Shown: positions 1 through 8,200 of the stretch, piece by piece
Numbering within the stretch: position 1 is the first letter of the stretch
Layout: every line of letters begins with the position of its first letter
Assembly (NCBI GenBank): GCA_963783945.1
Contig: CAWAPS010000007.1
Coordinates: 434,001 to 498,000, forward strand
Origin: CAWAPS01 sp963783945
Lineage (GTDB): Bacteria; Actinomycetota; Acidimicrobiia; Acidimicrobiales; Palsa-688
Direction of reading: 5' to 3'
Length of the DNA: 64,000 nucleotides
Made by a program: the position numbers and the translations under genes
The notes under the pieces: model-generated
The model's database searches: none
Told to the model about the DNA's origin: nothing
What the model saw: the letters and a program-made list of their open reading frames with translations, nothing else

Positions 1-239
1 CGGCTGTAGGCCTGAAAGGCGATGAGGGTTCGAGTCGCCACGATCCCCGGCAGTTTCGAGATCCGACGGGTTACGACGTCGGCCAGCTCCTCGTGTCGCC
101 GCACACGTACCACCGCGACGATGTCCGCATGCCCGGCGACCGAGTACACCTCGCTGACCCCTTCGAGCTCGGCCAGCTCCACCGCCAGGTCGGCCACCCT
201 GGCCGGTTCACCGTCGATGAGAACAAAGGCGTGCACCAT
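1..239 (-). CDS. Stand-alone Lrp/AsnC ligand-binding (RAM) domain protein, cut by window edge
   Basis: From an ATG at 239 the leftward frame stays open to the window edge (about 79 residues). It begins MVHAFVLIDGEPARV and keeps the beta-alpha-beta pattern of the Lrp/AsnC effector-binding domain (GHADIVAVVRVRR in the middle, KLPGIVATRTLIAFQ near the end). No helix-turn-helix precedes it, so it is the stand-alone RAM type, usually about 80 residues and thought to sense amino acids or related ligands; the ligand is unknown. The gene is divergent from the NYN gene, with a 53-base gap. The last few codons lie outside the window. Confidence 0.8.
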   Translation of the reverse strand, partial: MVHAFVLIDGEPARVADLAVELAELEGVSEVYSVAGHADIVAVVRVRRHEELADVVTRRISKLPGIVATRTLIAFQAYS

Positions 240-292
240 GTGACGCCACGGTATCTGGTGAGCCTGGCGCTCACGTTGGCGGACCGCTCTGC

Positions 293-2071
293 TTGTACGA
301 TCCCCAGGTGACCGAGCCTTCGCTATCGGCGATTCGGTCGCCGGATCCGGACCGTCCGGCGGGCGGCGCCTCCGTCGCCGGCGATGGCCAGGATGAAACG
401 CCGGATGGCGTGGATGGCGCCGGTCCTCCGTCCGCCCCCCGCCCAGACTCCTCGGAGTCGCCAGAATCCAGCGTGTCGCCGATCGCGGCCCCCGTCGACT
501 CCGACGCGAAGCCTTCTGCCAACGAGGTGGCGCCAGCCCCCGGCTCCGACGATTTAACTTCAGGCGTTTCGTCCGGGCCCCTCGGCTCGCGGCATGCGAC
601 CCCGCCGGTCCGGCAACCCACCGTGCCGCAGCTCCGCCCCGCGCTCGAGTTGGCCTGGTTTGCGGCCCGGGTGGCCACCCAGGCCCGGCCCCCCCAGCCG
701 GTGCCCGGTCGTATAAGACCCTTGCTCCGCGCCGCCAAGCTGGGCGACCGGATGCTCGCTACGGTGCGCCAGGCGGTGGAGGACGACAGCGAGTTTCGGG
801 GGCGGGTAGCGGAACTGGCGGAGGAGGAGCGGCTGGGCCGGCTTCCGTGGCTCTGGCTCGTGCGCCCGGATGGCTGGGCACAGGAGGTCGATTCGCTGCT
901 CGCGGCCTCGGCGGCGATGGCCGAGCAGCTTGCCCAGGAAAAAGATGCCCGGCTGGCGCAGCAGCGCATCGCCGCCCTCGACGAGGAGCTGGCCCGGGCC
1001 AACGCCGAGCTCGCCGTGCTGAGGCGGGTCAACGAGGGATCGAGCGGGGAGGTCGAAACCGAGCGAGAAGCCAGGAGGGAAAGCGACTCGCAGCGACAGC
1101 AACTCGAGTCTTCCCTACGGGCTGCTCAGTCACAGGTGGCTCGCCTCCGGGCTCTGCTCGAGGACCGCGACGTTCGGATCGCGGCCCTTGCTTCGGACCT
1201 GGCCGGCGCCACGCGCGAGGCCGTCGCAACCGGCGCCGACCGGGACACCTGGCGGGCCCAAGCGGCCCGCCTCCAAGAGGAGCTCGCCGGTTCTGCCGCC
1301 ACGGCCGAAAAGGCCAGCTCCGATGCCGAGTCCACCCGGGAATCGGTCGCGGACGCAGTCGGCCGAGCGGCGGCCGCCGCCTTTGACCTGGCATCAGCGC
1401 TGGGCGACGCCACTGTGGCTCTCGGCGGATCGGAAACGGCGCCAGGGGCTCTCCCCGAGCCGGGTGGCCGTCTCACGGAACCGCAGCAGGCGTCGTCGAC
1501 GCCGGGTGCACGCGGTCCCGACCCGTCCGAACCGAGGCGCGGTGGCTCGGGCGGCCGCCGCCGGCACACGGCGTTTCGGTTCGGTACCCGGTCCCGAAGA
1601 ACACCCGTCACCTTGCCGCCCGCAGTGTTCGAGGAGTCAGTCCAAGCGGCGGAGCACTTGGTCCGGGTTCCGGGTGTCCTGCTGGTCGTAGATGGATACA
1701 ACGTGACTCTCACCTCGTGGCCGGAGCTGGAGTTGCCGGAACAACGCCGGCGCTTGGTCGACGCGCTGGCTGAGCTGGTTTCCAGGACCGGCGCATCAGT
1801 CGAGCTCGTATTCGACGGGGTGGAGGATGGCGGCTGGCTGCATCCCCCGCCCGCGGTGAGGGGCCGAATGAGGGTCGAGTTCTCCCCCTCGGAGGTGGAA
1901 GCCGACGAGGTGATAATGGAGTTGGTCAACCGGCTCGATGTCCTGCAACCCGTCATCGTCGCCACCGACGATCGCAGGGTCCGCACCGAGGTCAGCCGAG
2001 CGGGGGCGAACGTGATCTCGGTGGGCCAACTACTGGCTGTCCTCGGACGACGGTCCAACGCCGTGCGCTGA
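293..2071 (+). CDS. NYN-domain (PIN-like nuclease fold) protein with long coiled coil
   Basis: 592 residues. The N-terminal ~110 residues are Pro/Ser/Ala-rich and probably disordered. A long heptad-like coil follows (roughly 200-350, rich in E, A, L, R). The C-terminal ~140 residues form a YacP/NYN domain: VLLVVDGYNVT carries the first conserved Asp and Asn, and DDRRVRTEVSRAGANVI carries the acidic pair near the end. NYN domains are PIN-like RNase folds; relatives act in RNA turnover, but activity here is inferred only. The start is uncertain: the first ATG is used, and a GTG at 308 is an alternative. Confidence 0.85.
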   Translation: MYDPQVTEPSLSAIRSPDPDRPAGGASVAGDGQDETPDGVDGAGPPSAPRPDSSESPESSVSPIAAPVDSDAKPSANEVAPAPGSDDLTSGVSSGPLGSRHATPPVRQPTVPQLRPALELAWFAARVATQARPPQPVPGRIRPLLRAAKLGDRMLATVRQAVEDDSEFRGRVAELAEEERLGRLPWLWLVRPDGWAQEVDSLLAASAAMAEQLAQEKDARLAQQRIAALDEELARANAELAVLRRVNEGSSGEVETEREARRESDSQRQQLESSLRAAQSQVARLRALLEDRDVRIAALASDLAGATREAVATGADRDTWRAQAARLQEELAGSAATAEKASSDAESTRESVADAVGRAAAAAFDLASALGDATVALGGSETAPGALPEPGGRLTEPQQASSTPGARGPDPSEPRRGGSGGRRRHTAFRFGTRSRRTPVTLPPAVFEESVQAAEHLVRVPGVLLVVDGYNVTLTSWPELELPEQRRRLVDALAELVSRTGASVELVFDGVEDGGWLHPPPAVRGRMRVEFSPSEVEADEVIMELVNRLDVLQPVIVATDDRRVRTEVSRAGANVISVGQLLAVLGRRSNAVR

Positions 2072-2181
2072 CGGGTGGGGCGCGGCACTGGCGGGCTGGG
2101 TCGATGGCCTGCCGATGGTCCGACCCCGCTGCCGAGGCGCTTGGCGCCCTCGCCGTCACACCCCCCTGCCATCATCGTCGC

Positions 2182-2385
2182 ATGACCTCATTCACGATCA
2201 GCTGTGGCGACTGTGTCATGCAAGGCAGCAGCGCATGCGAAGAATGCATCGTCACGTTCATCTGCGACAGAGAGCCCGACGACGCTGTCGTTATCGATGC
2301 CGGCGAGGCCCGGGCCCTTCGCATGCTCCGACGGGGTGGCCTGCTGCCACCACTCCAGCACCGGCCAGCGATGACGGCGGGCTGA
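2182..2385 (+). CDS. Small conserved actinobacterial protein with two CxxC-type motifs
   Basis: 67 residues starting MTSFTISCGDCVM. Cysteines lie in CGDC and CEEC pairs followed by a third Cys (FICDRE), then an acidic stretch and RALRMLRRGGLLPPL. I recognise this as a small protein widely conserved in Actinomycetota, often near QueG or AsnC-type genes; its function is unknown to me. The paired cysteines suggest metal binding or redox chemistry (inference). An ATG at 2182 is preferred over upstream codons because the preceding 26 codons (from 2104) show no conserved character. Confidence 0.7.
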   Translation: MTSFTISCGDCVMQGSSACEECIVTFICDREPDDAVVIDAGEARALRMLRRGGLLPPLQHRPAMTAG

Positions 2386-2554
2386 CACCGCATCCCGGCG
2401 GGCGGGGGGCTGGGCGCGGCATTAGCTGGTAGCTTGCCCGGAGAGCCCGGCAGGCGGGCTCGGGCGCACCAGCGACTGTGCAGACGACTCCGTCTCGAGG
2501 GTTCCAGGGCCAATCACCGATGGCGATCGAGGAGCGAGCATCGACGCCCGACAC

Positions 2555-3805
2555 TTGCCGGTGAGCGATTCCCGGGATGCGAGCGAAGCGCCGCGGCAGG
2601 ACGTCAGGCGACCTTCGGACCGAAGGAGACTTGGGCTTTCGACCGCCGGTGCCGAGCGCACTGTGGCCGGCGCTCGCCGCACCTCGAACGCTCAACTCGC
2701 CGACGAACTGCGCGCCATCGGCCGGCGGGCCGGCCTCGACAGCGTCGGCATATGCGACGCCGAACCGTTCTCCGACACCCGAGCGGTGATCGAGGAGCGC
2801 CGGCGGCTCGGCTGGTCGGCCGGTATGCAGTTCACCTATCGCAACCCGGCCCGTTCCACCGATCCGAGGGCGACCCTGCCGGGGGCCCGGGCCCTGTTCG
2901 TCGGGGCCCGCAGTTACGCCCGCCAGGAGTGCCCTCCGACACCAGGTGACGGCGTGGCCGGCCGGGTGGCTCGCTACTCGTGGGTCGACCACTACGCCCC
3001 GTTGCGCTCAGCGCTCGGCGCGGTGGCCGACCGGCTGCGCGCCGAGGGCTGGAAGGCCCGGGTGCTGGTGGACGACAACGCCCTGGTGGATCGGGCCGCG
3101 GCCGTACGGGCCGGCATCGGCTGGTACGGAAAGAACGCCAACGTCCTGGTCGCCGGCTCCGGCTCCTGGTTCGTTCTCGGCTCGGTCGTGACAGACGCCC
3201 CTGTCGCCCCGTCGCTGAGACCCGTTGAAACCGGCGACCGGTGCGGGTCGTGCCATCGCTGCATCGACGCCTGTCCGACCGGCGCCCTGGTGGGTCCGGG
3301 CCAGGTGGACGGCCGGCGCTGCCTGGCCTGGCTGGTTCAAGCGCCCGGGGTGTTTCCCCGTCAGTTCCGTGCCGCCCTCGGCGATCGCTTGTACGGTTGC
3401 GACGAGTGTCAGGATGTATGCCCCATCAACTCCTGGGCGACCCGCCGCAGCCCGCCGCCGGCGGCCGAGGGCGGATCGCAGCCCCGGGTCGATATCCTTC
3501 GCCTCCTGTCCTGCCCCGACGAGACCCTGCTCGACTGGATCGGCCGTTGGTACATACCCGGCCGCGAAGTGCGCTACGTGCGGCGCAACGCCTTGGTCGT
3601 GCTCGGCAACACCGGTGATCCCGGCGATCCCGCGGTGGTCCATGCCGTGTCAGGCGCGCTAGGCGATCCCGACCCGATCATCCGGGCCCACGCCGTCTGG
3701 GCGGCCGCCCGCCTCGGCCGGCGCGACCTCCTCGCCGCGATGGTGGCGGACCCGGATCCGCTGGTTTCGGCCGAGCTGTCCGATCTCCCGGATTCCCGCC
3801 CGTGA
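2555..3805 (+). CDS. queG: Epoxyqueuosine reductase
   Basis: Cobalamin- and Fe-S-dependent reductase that converts epoxyqueuosine to queuosine at tRNA position 34. Visible are a DUF1730-type N-terminal domain (SVGICDAEPF), the double ferredoxin signature CGSCHRCIDACPTGAL and CDECQDVCPIN, and C-terminal HEAT-like repeats (NALVVLGNTGDPGDPAVV and HAVWAAARLGR). The family is usually 310-400 residues; this frame has 416 with a non-conserved N-terminus. The first start is a TTG at 2555; the GTG at 2663 gives a more usual N-terminus and is plausible. The stop overlaps the next GTG by three bases (GTGA), so the two genes are probably co-translated. Confidence 0.9.
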   Translation: MPVSDSRDASEAPRQDVRRPSDRRRLGLSTAGAERTVAGARRTSNAQLADELRAIGRRAGLDSVGICDAEPFSDTRAVIEERRRLGWSAGMQFTYRNPARSTDPRATLPGARALFVGARSYARQECPPTPGDGVAGRVARYSWVDHYAPLRSALGAVADRLRAEGWKARVLVDDNALVDRAAAVRAGIGWYGKNANVLVAGSGSWFVLGSVVTDAPVAPSLRPVETGDRCGSCHRCIDACPTGALVGPGQVDGRRCLAWLVQAPGVFPRQFRAALGDRLYGCDECQDVCPINSWATRRSPPPAAEGGSQPRVDILRLLSCPDETLLDWIGRWYIPGREVRYVRRNALVVLGNTGDPGDPAVVHAVSGALGDPDPIIRAHAVWAAARLGRRDLLAAMVADPDPLVSAELSDLPDSRP

Positions 3806-4938
3806 TCAAGCACGTCCTGGTCACCAACGACTTCCCGCCGAAGATCGGCGGCATCCAGTCCTATCTCTGGGAGCTGTGGCGTCGGCTGCCGCCCGAGGAC
3901 GTGACCGTGCTGACCAGCCCCTACGCCGACTCCGAAGTGTTCGACCAACAGCAGCAGTTCCGCATCGACAGGGTGCGCGAGCCCGTGCTTCTGCCGTCAC
4001 CGATCCTGGCCAAGCGGGTCAGGCAGCTGGCTGAGGAGGTGGGAGCCAAGGCCATCGTGCTGGACCCGGCAGTTCCGCTCGGGCTGCTCGGCCCGCGCCT
4101 GGGGATGTCGTACGCCGCGGTTCTGCACGGATCGGAGGTCACGGTGCCGGGACGGCTACCTGCCACCAAGCAGTTGCTCGGGCGGGTCCTGCGTAACGCG
4201 TCCCTGCTGGTGAGCGCGGGTGGATACCCCGAGGCGGAGGCCCGCCGCAGCGAGGCGGTGCTGCCGCCGATCGTCCAGGTCCCCCCGGGCGTCGACACCA
4301 ACCGGTTCGTGCCCCTGCCCCCGATCGAGAGGGCCAGCACCCGGGCCCGCCTCGGGCTGCCGGCGACCGGCCCCATGGTGCTGAGCGTCAGCCGGTTGGT
4401 GCCCCGCAAGGGGATGGACGTGTTGATCCAGGCGGCGTCCCAGCTCCGGTCATCGGGCGCCCACCCGGACCTCTCGGTGGTCATCGCCGGCCACGGTCGG
4501 GACCGCCGCCGTCTGGAGCACCTCGTGCGCAAGACCGGAGCCCCGGTTCGACTGCTCGGCCGGGTGTCCGGCGGCGACCTGCCCGCGTTGTACGCCAGCG
4601 CCGACGTGTTCGCCCTCTGTTGCCGCTCCCGGTGGGCCGGGTTGGAGCAGGAGGGATTCGGGATCGTCTTCCTCGAGGCGGCGGCGGCCGGCGTACCCTC
4701 GGTGGCCGGCGACAGCGGCGGGGCGGCCGAGGCGGTGCTGGACGGCGAGACGGGGCTGGTGGTTCGCGACCCTTCGGATCCGACGGCGGTGGCGGGCGCC
4801 CTGGATCGGCTCATCTCTGATCCCCGCCTGGCCAGCCGCCAGGGCCAGGCGGCGCGCCACCGGGCCGAATCGCTCTTCGGCTACGACGTTCTGGCGGCCC
4901 GGCTGATGCAGGCTCTCGACGGGATGGTCGTGTCCTGA
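3802..4938 (+). CDS. pimB: GT4 glycosyltransferase, PimB-type phosphatidylinositol mannosyltransferase
   Basis: 378 residues with a GT-B fold. The N-terminus reads HVLVTNDFPPKIGGIQSY, typical of PimB', the GDP-mannose-dependent alpha-1,6-mannosyltransferase that adds the second mannose to phosphatidylinositol mannoside at the inner membrane face. The donor-site E-x7-E motif lies in EQEGFGIVFLEAAAAGVPSV (around residue 283-300). The GTG start overlaps the queG stop. The following SRPBCC, ROK kinase and PlsC genes match a neighbourhood seen around pimB' in mycobacteria and streptomycetes. The exact acceptor cannot be read from sequence; other GT4 roles remain possible. Confidence 0.8.
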   Translation: MIKHVLVTNDFPPKIGGIQSYLWELWRRLPPEDVTVLTSPYADSEVFDQQQQFRIDRVREPVLLPSPILAKRVRQLAEEVGAKAIVLDPAVPLGLLGPRLGMSYAAVLHGSEVTVPGRLPATKQLLGRVLRNASLLVSAGGYPEAEARRSEAVLPPIVQVPPGVDTNRFVPLPPIERASTRARLGLPATGPMVLSVSRLVPRKGMDVLIQAASQLRSSGAHPDLSVVIAGHGRDRRRLEHLVRKTGAPVRLLGRVSGGDLPALYASADVFALCCRSRWAGLEQEGFGIVFLEAAAAGVPSVAGDSGGAAEAVLDGETGLVVRDPSDPTAVAGALDRLISDPRLASRQGQAARHRAESLFGYDVLAARLMQALDGMVVS

Positions 4939-5004
4939 GCCCATGATGGGGCTCGGCCGACTACGGTCCCATGGGAGATTCACGTCGCAAGGAGGTTCTC
5001 TGAC

Positions 5005-5469
5005 GTGGAGGAGCAGGTCGCCGAGCGCATGATCATTCGCGGTTCGCCGGAGGATTGCTTCGGCGTGCTGACCGCGTTCGAGCACTATCCGGAGTGGGCG
5101 GCGGACATTAAGGCGGTGGCGGTCGACGAACGCGACGACGAGGGCAGAGCCTCGCTCGTGACATTTCGCGCTGCTGCCTTCGGTCGGAGCACGTCCTACA
5201 CCCTCAAGTACGACTACGCCAAGGCGCCGGACGAGCTGTCGTGGGTTCAGATCAATGGAGATATCACCCGCCGCCTCGACGGGTCCTACCATTTGACGCC
5301 GTCGGGGGACGGGACGGAGATCGTTTACCGCCTGGTCGTCGACCTCAAGGTGCCCCTGCCCGGCTTTGTCAAGCGCCGGGCCGAGGGACGGATCATGGGC
5401 ACCGCCCTCCGCGAGCTCAAAGCCCGGGTGGAGGAGTCCAACCGGGGCCGCCCCGTCGCCGAGAGGTAG
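5005..5469 (+). CDS. SRPBCC (START-like) family protein
   Basis: 154 residues beginning MEEQVAERMIIRGSPEDCF, the usual start of polyketide-cyclase/dehydrase-like SRPBCC proteins in Actinomycetota. FEHYPEWAADIKAV and the GDITRRLDGSYHLTPSGDGT strands support the helix-grip fold, which forms a hydrophobic pocket; the ligand is unknown. A very good ribosome binding site (AAGGAGGT, 4989-4996) lies 8 bases before the GTG at 5005 and decides the start. Relatives flank the PimB' gene in mycobacteria, which hints at lipid or glycolipid metabolism (inference). Confidence 0.85.
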   Translation: MEEQVAERMIIRGSPEDCFGVLTAFEHYPEWAADIKAVAVDERDDEGRASLVTFRAAAFGRSTSYTLKYDYAKAPDELSWVQINGDITRRLDGSYHLTPSGDGTEIVYRLVVDLKVPLPGFVKRRAEGRIMGTALRELKARVEESNRGRPVAER

Positions 5470-5538
5470 CCGAGCCGCTCGGCACGCCTCGGCACCGAAG
5501 TTCGTGATACCGGCGACCCCAGCAGTCGGGGGCGGGAG

Positions 5539-6342
5539 CTGATCGAGCTCGACGATCCCGAAGACCCCCGGCTGGCGGGTTATCGCAGCCTGACCGACGC
5601 CGATCTGCGCCGGCAGATCGAGTCGGAGCACGGGGTGTTCGTGGTCGAGGGCGAACTGGCGCTACGCCAGCTTTTGGTAACCGACTGGCCGCTGCGCTCG
5701 GTCCTGCTGCTCCCGGGAAAAGCGGCCGAGATGGGCGACGTCATCGAGCAAGCGGCCGGGAGGGGTGCCGACGTGTACGTGGCGGGACGGGCGGTGTTCG
5801 ACCGGGTGGCCGGTTTCCCGGTTCACCGGGGCGTGCTCGCCCTCGGTGCCCGCCGCCCCGCCCTTGACCCCATCGAGCTGGCCAGGCGGACCGACCTCAT
5901 GGTGGTGGTGGAGGGGGTCAACGATCACGAGAACCTGGGTGCGGTGTTTCGTAACGCTGCCGCGTTCGGCGCCGGCGCGGTTCTGCTCGACCCGCGTTGC
6001 TGCGACCCCCTCTACCGGCGGGCGGTACGGGTCTCGATGGGCCAAGTACTCCGGGTGCCCTTCGCCCGATTGAGCCCTTGGCCGGCAGCCCTGCGGACTC
6101 TGACCGCCGAGGGCGTGGCCCTCGTGGCCCTGGGCCCAGCGGTTGGCGAATCAATCGAGACGGTGGCGGTCCGGGTGCCAACCCGGGTCGCCGTGCTCGT
6201 CGGCGCCGAAGGTCCCGGCCTCAGCCCGGAGGCTCTGGAGGCCGCGACCTTCCTGGCCCGGATTCCCATGGCTCCGGGCGTCGACTCGCTGAACGTGGCC
6301 ACGGCGGCTGCGATCGCGCTGCACCGACTGACCCGACTCTAG
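5539..6342 (+). CDS. TrmH/SpoU-family RNA 2'-O-methyltransferase, start codon unclear
   Basis: SPOUT methyltransferase using S-adenosylmethionine to methylate a ribose in rRNA or tRNA. Motif 1 is GVNDHENLGAVFRNAAAFG, motif 2 is LVGAEGPGLSPEAL, and motif 3 is IPMAPGVDSLNVATAAAI with the knot-forming Asn. The family's N-terminal substrate-binding segment is also coded (IELDDPEDPRLAGYRSL, then FVVEGELALRQLL), but upstream of the GTG at 5635 there is no ATG, GTG or TTG back to the stop at 5467. A CTG at 5539 is the only near-cognate start that keeps the domain whole, so I use it; 5635 would remove about 32 conserved residues. The target RNA is unknown. Confidence 0.8.
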   Translation: MIELDDPEDPRLAGYRSLTDADLRRQIESEHGVFVVEGELALRQLLVTDWPLRSVLLLPGKAAEMGDVIEQAAGRGADVYVAGRAVFDRVAGFPVHRGVLALGARRPALDPIELARRTDLMVVVEGVNDHENLGAVFRNAAAFGAGAVLLDPRCCDPLYRRAVRVSMGQVLRVPFARLSPWPAALRTLTAEGVALVALGPAVGESIETVAVRVPTRVAVLVGAEGPGLSPEALEAATFLARIPMAPGVDSLNVATAAAIALHRLTRL

Positions 6343-6369
6343 GGGCGGCGATCCTAAAGTGAGCCTGGC

Positions 6370-7161
6370 ATGAGCGAGTTCGATTTCGACGGGGCGGTGG
6401 CGGTGGTAACCGGGGGGGCCGGGGGGATCGGTCGGGCCCTGGCTGCCGCTCTGGCCGCCCAGGGCTGCCGGCTGGCCGTGGTCGACCTCGACCAGGCAGC
6501 GGCGGAGGCGGCGGCGTCCGGGCTGGCGGGGGCGGTCGGTCTGGCGGCGGACGTGGGCGACGGCGCCGCGGTGGCGGCCATGGTCGCGGAGGTGGAGGAC
6601 CGCCTCGGGGTTATCGACATCTACTGCTCCAACGCCGGCATCGCCACGGGACGGGGATTGGCCGACGATGCGGCATGGGAGGCCAACTGGCGGGTTCACG
6701 CCATGGGTCACGTGCACGCCGCCCGGGCGGTGGTGCCCGGCATGGTCGAGCGCGGCCGCGGCGCCTTCGTCGTGACGGCGTCGGCGGCCGGCCTGCTCAT
6801 GATGATGCAGTCGGCGCCGTACACCGTGACCAAGCACGCTTCCGTGGCGATCGCCGAATGGCTCGCGGTGAACTACGGCCATGAGGGCGTGCAGTTTCAC
6901 TGTCTGTGTCCCCAGGGCGTTCGTACGCCCATGGTGGCGAGCAACGCCCGGGGCGAGGCGGAGCTGGCGGCCAGCGGGCGGATTCTCGAGCCGCCCGAGG
7001 TGGCCGACGCCGTCATCGAGTCCGTCCGGACCGGCACCTTCCTGGTTCTGCCCCACCCCGAGGTACACGGCTACGAGATGGCCAAAGTCGACGACCGGGA
7101 CCGGTGGATCTCGGGGATGCGCCGCCTGCTGGCGCGCGTGTCCGGGCCGGGGCGAAGGTGA
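6370..7161 (+). CDS. Short-chain dehydrogenase/reductase (SDR)
   Basis: 263 residues, classical SDR. The nucleotide-binding TGGAGGIG motif is near residues 15-22, the NAG motif is in YCSNAGIATG, and the catalytic Ser and YxxxK are in VTASAAGLL and APYTVTKHA. Asp after the second strand (VVDLDQ) suggests an NAD(H) preference. The substrate is unknown. The TGA overlaps the GTG of the glucokinase gene (GTGA), so translation is probably coupled. Codon use matches neighbouring genes. Confidence 0.88.
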   Translation: MSEFDFDGAVAVVTGGAGGIGRALAAALAAQGCRLAVVDLDQAAAEAAASGLAGAVGLAADVGDGAAVAAMVAEVEDRLGVIDIYCSNAGIATGRGLADDAAWEANWRVHAMGHVHAARAVVPGMVERGRGAFVVTASAAGLLMMMQSAPYTVTKHASVAIAEWLAVNYGHEGVQFHCLCPQGVRTPMVASNARGEAELAASGRILEPPEVADAVIESVRTGTFLVLPHPEVHGYEMAKVDDRDRWISGMRRLLARVSGPGRR

Positions 7162-8099
7162 ACGGCCAGCAGGCCGTCGGGATCGATATCGGGGGAACCA
7201 AGCTTCTGGCCGTGCGGATCGACACCGACGGCACGGTCACGGCCGACCCGATCCAGTCCAGCCCCCAGACCGGCTCCGACCTGAGCCGCGACGTCGTCGA
7301 GTGCGCCGAACGGCTGTGCGGCGGGCAGCCCGGAGCCCTCGGGGTCGGGGTGCCGGGGTTGGTGGACAGCGCCGGGCGGGTCCGTTTTGCCCCCAACCTT
7401 CAGGGCATCATCGGCACGTCGCTCGGCGACGCTCTCGCGGCGGCTCTACCGGGCGTCCCCATCTGGATCGGAAACGACGCGACCGCCGCGGCGTGGGGGG
7501 AGTTCGAGCTCGGGGCGGGCGTCGGCACGTCGAACCTGGTCATGGTCACTCTCGGGACCGGGATCGGGGGCGGATTCGTGTACCGGGGTCAGCTGTTCGA
7601 GGGGGCCGACGGATACGCCGGAGAGTTCGGCCACATGGTTGTGGACCCCAACGGTCCACTGTGCCCGTGTGGCCGGCGGGGGTGCTGGGAGCGGTTCGCA
7701 TCCGGACCCGGTCTCGGGTCCCTCGGGCGGGAGTCGGCGATGACGGGGCAGGCCCCGCGGCTGGTCGAACTGGCTGGGGGAGACCCCGAGTCGGTGCGGG
7801 GCGAGCACGTCACCACCGCCGCGACCGAGGGCGACGGTCCGGCCACGGACGTGATGGCTCGCTTCGGTTGGTGGGTGGCGCTCGGGCTGGCCAACCTGGC
7901 CGACGCCCTCAATCCCGATCTCATCGTGGTCGGGGGCGGTCTGGCCGATGCCGGTGAAGTTCTGATGGAGCCGACCCGCCGGGCGTTCATGCAGCTGCTC
8001 GGGATCGAGGGACAGCGCGCTGCGGTGGACATAGTGGCGGCCGCGCTCGGGCCCAAAGGCGGGGCGATCGGAGCCGGCCTTCTCGCTCGCCGCCGCTGA
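7158..8099 (+). CDS. glk: ROK-family glucokinase
   Basis: 313 residues. The phosphate-1 motif is VGIDIGGTKLLAVRID at the N-terminus; the sugar-binding GNDATAAAWGE and GEFGH motifs follow, and the ROK zinc site is CPCGRRGCWE. This is the actinobacterial glucokinase type, which phosphorylates glucose with ATP (or polyphosphate in some relatives) in the cytoplasm; sugar and phosphate-donor specificity are inferred. The GTG at 7158 overlaps the SDR stop and gives the expected MNGQQAVGIDIGG start. The locus matches the conserved pimB/SRPBCC/glk/plsC neighbourhood. Confidence 0.88.
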   Translation: MNGQQAVGIDIGGTKLLAVRIDTDGTVTADPIQSSPQTGSDLSRDVVECAERLCGGQPGALGVGVPGLVDSAGRVRFAPNLQGIIGTSLGDALAAALPGVPIWIGNDATAAAWGEFELGAGVGTSNLVMVTLGTGIGGGFVYRGQLFEGADGYAGEFGHMVVDPNGPLCPCGRRGCWERFASGPGLGSLGRESAMTGQAPRLVELAGGDPESVRGEHVTTAATEGDGPATDVMARFGWWVALGLANLADALNPDLIVVGGGLADAGEVLMEPTRRAFMQLLGIEGQRAAVDIVAAALGPKGGAIGAGLLARRR

Positions 8100-8200
8100 C
8101 TCGCGCCGCACCCGGCTGAGTCAGAGCGGTGCCCGGGCCGGCATCCCGCCGAGGGCGTAATGTCTCCGGGCCGCCCTCCGGGGGGCACTAACCTCGGTCT

